Part shown: piece by piece, positions 58,991 through 64,000 of the stretch
Numbering within the stretch: position 1 is the first letter of the stretch
Layout of the letters: each line of letters opens with the position of its first letter
Assembly (NCBI GenBank): GCA_905221605.1
Contig: CAJNDS010000823.1
Location: forward strand, 1-64,000
Direction: 5' to 3'
DNA from: Symbiodinium natans
Lineage: Eukaryota > Sar > Dinophyceae > Suessiales > Symbiodiniaceae
Length of the DNA: 64,000 bases
Position numbers and translations under genes: made by a program
Notes under the pieces: generated by a model
Told to the model about the DNA's origin: nothing
What the model saw: the letters and a program-made list of their open reading frames with translations, nothing else
The model's database searches: none

Positions 58991-61900
58991 TCACTTCCTA
59001 AACGAGAGAGCGGTTTGTGTCAGGCCATCCTTTTTTGCTTTGGCTTTAATTTTTTCTTTAGGCTTGGGAAAAGCAGGAGTGGTCTGAGGAAGCAAAGGAG
59101 GAATCTGAGGGAGAGACTCTCCTGTACTGCTACTTGCCACTGCTTCACTTACGCTGGTATTTGAAGGCACAACGGCTGCGGGATGGGGCGAGCAACTCAA
59201 GCCAAAGAAGGCTTTCACGCCTGCCTTGGGGTCTAGGCTTCTTTTTTGGGCTTCCTGGAATTTGCTGTTAGGCTTCTTGCAGACCTGGCTGCACCTACCT
59301 TGACATCCCGGTTTGGCCTTTAGGATTCTGACAGCTTGGAAAGCGCCACACTTTTTGCATACCACTGACTCTCCAAGGTTGATCATGTGGTGAGACACAT
59401 GAAAGCCCCACGGAGTCGAGGTGGGCACAGGCAGACTCTGGCACGGGAACTGAAGAACGTGCACAACCACCTCATGCGGATCGACTTGTTGCACGTAAAG
59501 CCCGCACCCTTCACACTTAATGCACAGGTTGTTGGTGCTTTCTCCGCTAGAGATCTTCCAATTGTGCATGGTCTGAGGACTCGCCTCCTTGACTGCATGC
59601 AAAAGAAGCTGTTTTTTATTGGGTCCTTTTTTGGGGGGAGGCGCGGCCTTGGCCTTAGCCTTTCTCTCAAATTTGACTTCATTAGCTGAGGGCAGCGGGC
59701 AGTTGGCGAGGAGGAACTCAGCTCGCTTTCCTAAGAAAGTGGAGATCTCTCGTGCAGTGCTGTCAATTTGCTTGACTTTTGCCACATGCTCTTGTGACAG
59801 AATCTCTTTGGCCTTCTGACCGCACAGCCAGTCTGCATGTCTGTTGGCTTCCCAGGCCCATAGGGAGCCTGCGCCATGCCTGGCTGCGTGCTCCTCTTTG
59901 GTTAAGTGCCCTTTTGTCCAGACCGGTTTTAATCTATTACGGTCATCCTGACCTGCGGTCCATATACCAGGCCAAAGGAAATGGGCGTTGGGGTTTTTAA
60001 GTCTGGTGAGCGCAATTTTGCTATCACAGGCAACAAAATTGTTTTGGTTGGACAGGCCCAACAGGAAGTCAAGTGCCTTTGACTCGGCGTCATTGACCGT
60101 GAAACCTACCTGAAGGGCTCCCACCGCATACCCCACAATCTTGTAGGCTGGATCCGGCTCCGGGCCTTGCCAGCAGCATGCCGGCAGATGGCCGTCCTTG
60201 CGCTGTATGGCAACTAAGCTCCAGGTTGCCATTCTGAGCCTGGGATCGGAGGCCTGTGGTCCTCCTGATCCGTCTGTGCCAAACCAGACAGGTTGGCAAC
60301 TCTGTGCCGCTTCTTCAAGGTTTCCCTCAACAAGGGTTTCAAGGACCAAGGGAGGGTGGTCAGGGTGCTTGGTAAGCGGGGCTGGGACTAGCCCTCTCAG
60401 CCAGAAACATTCTGGTGCATCCACCCTGCTCCTCCACTCAGGGTCGGGGCCAATGTCGTGCGCTGCCCACGCAGGGCAAGTGTGGAGCGCATGCACGAAG
60501 GAGTTGGCCCCACCGCACCTCGTGCACACCGCGTGCCCGCCATGTCCATTGAAGGCTACAGCGCCTTGCCAGACCATACGTAGCCCTGTTACCTTTAGAG
60601 TGTTCCCTTTGGCCTTTCTTAGCAGGCTCCTGTGGGTCGACCAATCTAAACCATGCTCGGCTCCTCCGCCGCCGTGCTGGCTTGCAATTCGCCCCCAACG
60701 AGCTCCACGCAACTGCTCCTTCACCTGCCGTGCCGTAATGGCGTTTCCCCACTCGAGTCTAATGGTGAGGTCTGGCCTAGACCAGACTTCCATGGTGGGA
60801 GCTTCAAAACCCATGTCGCGAAGGTAGCACACCATAGCTGCAATCGGGCCAGCTGCTAGTCTCCAGGGGTGAGCCGCTCTCGCAAGTCTCTTCCACGTTA
60901 CCCCCCATGCTTGTTGAAAGCGTGGCGCGCACGGGCCATTGATAGCAACGCACCGGCTTAGGCTGTCCCAATGTTCCAGAACGATGCGGATAACCGGGTC
61001 TTGGACATTAAACTCGCCCATATCAAAGACCACGTCCGCTGAACCAAGCGCCAGTCTGGTGGAGTGGGACACCGCCATTCCCCTCACCACCTTCATTCTC
61101 TTTGGAGATAGCCCTTGGGCCTGGTGCCCCCAGGTGCCTGCCGTAAAGGCGCTGGTTTTGAAAGCGCGAATCGCATGCTTTTTCTGGCCTAGCCCTAACC
61201 GATGAAGTTTGCCGCTCCTCTTGACCGCTTTCTGAATGCGGCTGTTTGAGGTCTTTACCCGCCTCCTTCGGCCTCCAGACGAATCCGCCCCCAGGTCTTT
61301 GACGAGACTTTGCACCTGCGGCTCTTTGACCTTTCTCCTGATACGGAGTTCTTTTTCCGCAGACCCATCAGAGCATACGAAAGCGGACTTCCGGATGCTG
61401 AGCTGCAGCTTGGCTGCTCCTAGCTCCGACTGAAGCGTGCGGAACACTGCAAGCGCCTGCCTGGCTGCTGTCTGCGGTTCGCGGTGCTCGACATCGACAG
61501 AGATGTCATCCAGCCATACATCCATGGACTGGATCCGGTTCGACTGGTAAACTTTCTGGCAAGTGGGAAACAGTGCCAGCTTTGCCAGGGCAGGGGCTAT
61601 GGGGCAGCCTGCCATTATGCCCCTTCTGGCCCATAAGGGGTGAGAAACTCGACCCTCAGAGGAGATCAGTCTTTCGCCTCGATATATCTGGAGCGCTATA
61701 TTGAGGACGACCTGGGGGAAACCCAGGATTTTGGCTTGTTGGATCAACAGCTCATGCTCGACTGTCTCATAAAAGGTCGTGAGGTCGATGAAAATACTCA
61801 CCCGACTTAAACCTCTCGAACGGCTGATTTCGGAGAGGAAGACTCTGCGGACAGAAATGTCCAAGCAAGCTTGTCCTGGACGGGCCGCGTCCCACGGGGC

Positions 61901-62711
61901 TACAAGCTCAAAGCGGGCTATCCATTCAGCCACCAGGTTGTACCTGGCTTGGGTCCAAAGCTTGTACGCTACATGGCATAAAGCAATCGGGCGTTCAATC
62001 TCTTCCGACTTAACAAGCATGGTGACCTGAGTGGTACACCACTGATGCGGGGCCTGGCCGGTTTTTTCCACAAGGTGAAAGAAATGGGTGAGATCCTCGA
62101 CCCGTTTTTCAGGCAGGGCTTTAAGGAAGGGAATCGTCCATCCATCTGGTCCTGGGGCTTTCAGAGGCAGACGTTTGATGCGGAGCATGATTGCCAGCGG
62201 GTCTAGCGGAGGGAGTAGCTCGGCCTCTCGCTTGGCTTCTTCGAGCAGTAGGGGAAAAACGGTTGGAACAGGCTCGAACTCTCCTTGCCAAATCGGTTGC
62301 CACTGGGCCAAACGACAGTATGGACGTAGCATGGGTTCCATTGTTTGGAAAGGCCTATCCAGACCAGATTCATGGCTTTTCATGGCACGGAAGAGAGGCC
62401 TCATTCCTTTCTGAACGGCGCCGTCAAGCCACTCCTTGTAACGCTCCTTATCGCAACGGACGTGCTCCTTTTGGGCCTTTGAGGCTTCGTCCTCGATCCA
62501 CTTGCGGGTATCGATGTCGTCTTCCCCGGCGAGAAGGGATTTGATCTTTGCCTGTTTGTCGCCATTGATTTCCTGGGCCTCGGAATCAATCAGGCCTGAC
62601 AACAGGTTCTCGAGCTCATCGGCCTTGATGATTTTTTGGGGGGTTTCATTTGTCCAGACCTGCAGCCTCTGCCATTTTGCATGATTGTCCGTGTACTTAT
62701 AGACTTTGGAC
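58991..62711 (-). CDS. LINE copy 2 polyprotein: RT, CCHC knuckle, RNase H, Cys-rich C-terminus
   Basis: Copies RNA at the nicked target. The RT has KAPGPDGW, CLDISVRRVFLSEI, GIMAGCPIAPAL and the catalytic WLDD (near 61505). The CCHC knuckle CTRCGGANSFVHALHTC (~60475-60525) comes before RNase H (GTDGSGG, NDAESKALDF, ACDSKIAL, NRHADWL), followed by CxxC pairs (CIKCEGCG, CKKCGAF). It should be continuous with the endonuclease but is out of frame after one G was lost from a G run at 62712-62714 (copy 1 has four G at 25946-25949). Endonuclease plus RT plus RNase H resembles I-group LINEs; clade not determined. Confidence 0.9.
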
Positions 62712-63972
62712 GGGCCAGAAGTCGACCGTGTTTCAATGACAAGGTGATGCCCCGGACGGCGGTTTCTTCGGGACACACCGTTGCCGAACACTCTTGTGCC
62801 AGGGCGGCAAATGCCAGCGAGACTTCATCAGAAATCTCGCGCCCCATCCACTTGATATGCGTGATGCACAGCAATTTCCTGCTACACCCTGCCACTTCAC
62901 CAACAGGTCCAAACGCAGGAAGCTGGAAAACCTTACACTGGCCCCCCATCGTATCGCAAGTGAGGATCAGGCTAGAGTGGGGCCGATGTGGAGCAGTCCA
63001 ATCTGCAGCGATGCTGGAGATGCTCCTGAGCTTGCTACTGCAGATGCAGTAGTCAAGTTCGTTGCCGCTATCACACGTAGCCTGCCCAGTCACAATCGGG
63101 TAGGCCTGGAGTTCACTGAGGATGTTACTGGCCAGGAGCTCCTCCGGAGCCACATTCCAATCCCCTATGGCAAACCAGTGCCCGGAGTGAGCCTTTATAT
63201 TTGCCATTAGGTGGGACAGGATTTCAGCATTAGGGTGCGAATCATACGCTACACCTGACCGCAAGTAGACGCTGAAACATGCAATCTCCGCCTGTCTAGT
63301 TCTGACCGCAACTGCAGTGAAACCGCCCCCCTCAAAAGAAACATGATTTAAGAACCGGGCTTGCCAATGCTTACGGACCAAGATCCCCGTACCTCCGAGG
63401 ACTCCTTTCCCTTGACCAGGGGAGCCCGACCCGCCATGCAACTCATAGCCGCATCGTGCTGCTTTCCGGGCCGCTGACTCTCTTGAGTCTCCGATAAGGT
63501 GGGTTTCTTGAAGGCACACTACCGGCTCCTTGAGTTGGTCAAGCCAGGTAACAATTTCCGCCCTCCAACTGGTGACATTGGAAGAGCGAATTTGAAGTGG
63601 TTCTTTGGAGGGAAGGCTTAGCTGCTGTTGCACGTCCTTGAGAGCCATCCTCAAGGGTGATACCCCTACCGACGGGCCTCGAGAAGCACAGCTGAAAAGC
63701 TGCTCCCAGGTCCAGTGCTCCAATAGCCCTTCGTTCTGAGGGGCTTGGTCCGCTAGTTCAATGATTGTCTCTTCGGCTTCGGCACTGATAGCGTGCTGTC
63801 CGTCGAGTTGAACCTCTAACTTGTGCCACAGCTTGGCTTGCTTTCGGTTTCGTGGTTCCACGAGGGCATGCTTCTTCCTGGTTTTTTGACCAGTATGCCC
63901 TGAAGGTAGTCTGGTTCCCACTGAAGCTGTACAAGTTGCTGGGGTTTGCGTCATGTCGCTATCATCTAGCAA
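62590..63972 (-). CDS. LINE copy 2 APE-type endonuclease, frameshifted at its end
   Basis: Apurinic-endonuclease-like domain that would nick target DNA. The motifs run in order: CLQETHL with the metal-binding Glu (~residue 155), GDWNVAPEEL (~268), ELDYCI (~305), PHRPHSSLIL (~328). The N-terminal ~110 residues are basic and of unknown role. The frame crosses the one-base deletion at 62712-62714 and then reads ~40 nonsense codons to the TGA at 62590. The listed start has a plausible Met in MLDDSDMTQTPA, but the true N-terminus may lie upstream, outside the window. Confidence 0.85.
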   Translation of the reverse strand: MLDDSDMTQTPATCTASVGTRLPSGHTGQKTRKKHALVEPRNRKQAKLWHKLEVQLDGQHAISAEAEETIIELADQAPQNEGLLEHWTWEQLFSCASRGPSVGVSPLRMALKDVQQQLSLPSKEPLQIRSSNVTSWRAEIVTWLDQLKEPVVCLQETHLIGDSRESAARKAARCGYELHGGSGSPGQGKGVLGGTGILVRKHWQARFLNHVSFEGGGFTAVAVRTRQAEIACFSVYLRSGVAYDSHPNAEILSHLMANIKAHSGHWFAIGDWNVAPEELLASNILSELQAYPIVTGQATCDSGNELDYCICSSKLRSISSIAADWTAPHRPHSSLILTCDTMGGQCKVFQLPAFGPVGEVAGCSRKLLCITHIKWMGREISDEVSLAFAALAQECSATVCPEETAVRGITLSLKHGRLLARPKSISTRTIMQNGRGCRSGQMKPPKKSSRPMSSRTCCQA

Positions 63973-64000
63973 AGACGCGGGAAAGAATTTGGGGCCACTG

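Larger units (their letters stand above)
57301..64000 (-). mobile_element. LINE copy 2, 5' end beyond the window
   Basis: Minus-strand order: endonuclease (63972-62590), RT to RNase H polyprotein (to 58991), kinase-like ORF (58987-57557), 3' region (57556-57301) with the shared terminal module and the tail GTGATATATGTTCG. It extends further 5' than copy 1. Its only obvious lesion is a one-base deletion at 62712-62714. The 3' region shares ~170 nt with the ends of the SL units. Confidence 0.92.

Overview
This window looks like nuclear DNA of a dinoflagellate, probably Symbiodiniaceae-like. The reasons are the 3' end of the dinoflagellate spliced leader (GGCTCAAG) at the head of nine repeat units, GC-rich protein-coding retroelements with the Gly/Lys-rich MGKGWKKGHG-type N-terminus, dense tandem repetition, and no bacterial-style gene organisation. 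No ordinary host gene could be recognised. Almost everything from 9.75 kb onward is retroelement, and every convincing reading frame is on the minus strand.

Layout. 1-180 is a C-rich simple repeat. 180-2730 is non-coding apart from a ~1.1-kb-spaced duplication containing ~178-bp tandem units. 2731-8046 is a four-unit tandem array (full unit ~1.63 kb) rich in GC palindromes. 8045-9115 is a direct repeat pair enclosing a decayed coding-like stretch. From 9751 to the right edge runs one head-to-tail chain of retrocopies, all in the same orientation. In the 5'->3' sense of the minus strand it reads: LINE copy 2 (64000-57301, 5' end outside the window); eight ~2.5-kb 'SL units' (57293-27263); an 87-bp truncated copy; LINE copy 1 (27175-12213); and a ninth SL unit (12212-9751). 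Each SL unit has a relict spliced leader, a 305-aa Cys-rich ORF, a ~1.4-kb region made of hairpins, and a terminal module shared with the LINE. The LINE encodes an APE-type endonuclease, reverse transcriptase, CCHC knuckle and RNase H. A second ORF follows it with the catalytic signature of a protein-kinase fold. The shared 3' end suggests that SL units are copied in trans by the LINE and land on each other's tails.

Two other retroelements are nested in this chain. A Ty1/copia element (15643-23930; identical 134-bp LTRs; 5-bp duplication GCATG) interrupts LINE copy 1. It has gag, protease, a SAP-like domain, integrase, RT and RNase H, plus an unusual membrane and Cys-containing tail. A tyrosine-recombinase retroelement of the DIRS/Ngaro order (27348-37179) interrupts SL unit 1. 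Its split direct repeats (A1 ... B1-A2 ... B2) are complete, and an uninterrupted copy of the insertion site at 52351-52380 defines its ends to the base. It has the order coiled-coil ORF, tyrosine recombinase, Gag-like ORF, 2OG-Fe(II) oxygenase plus cytosine-methyltransferase-like ORF, then RT-RNase H.

The observations most worth following are the self-targeting, SL-bearing, hairpin-rich array; the kinase-like protein of the LINE; and the oxygenase-methyltransferase fusion in the recombinase retroelement. All domain assignments come from reading motifs by eye; no database search was run.
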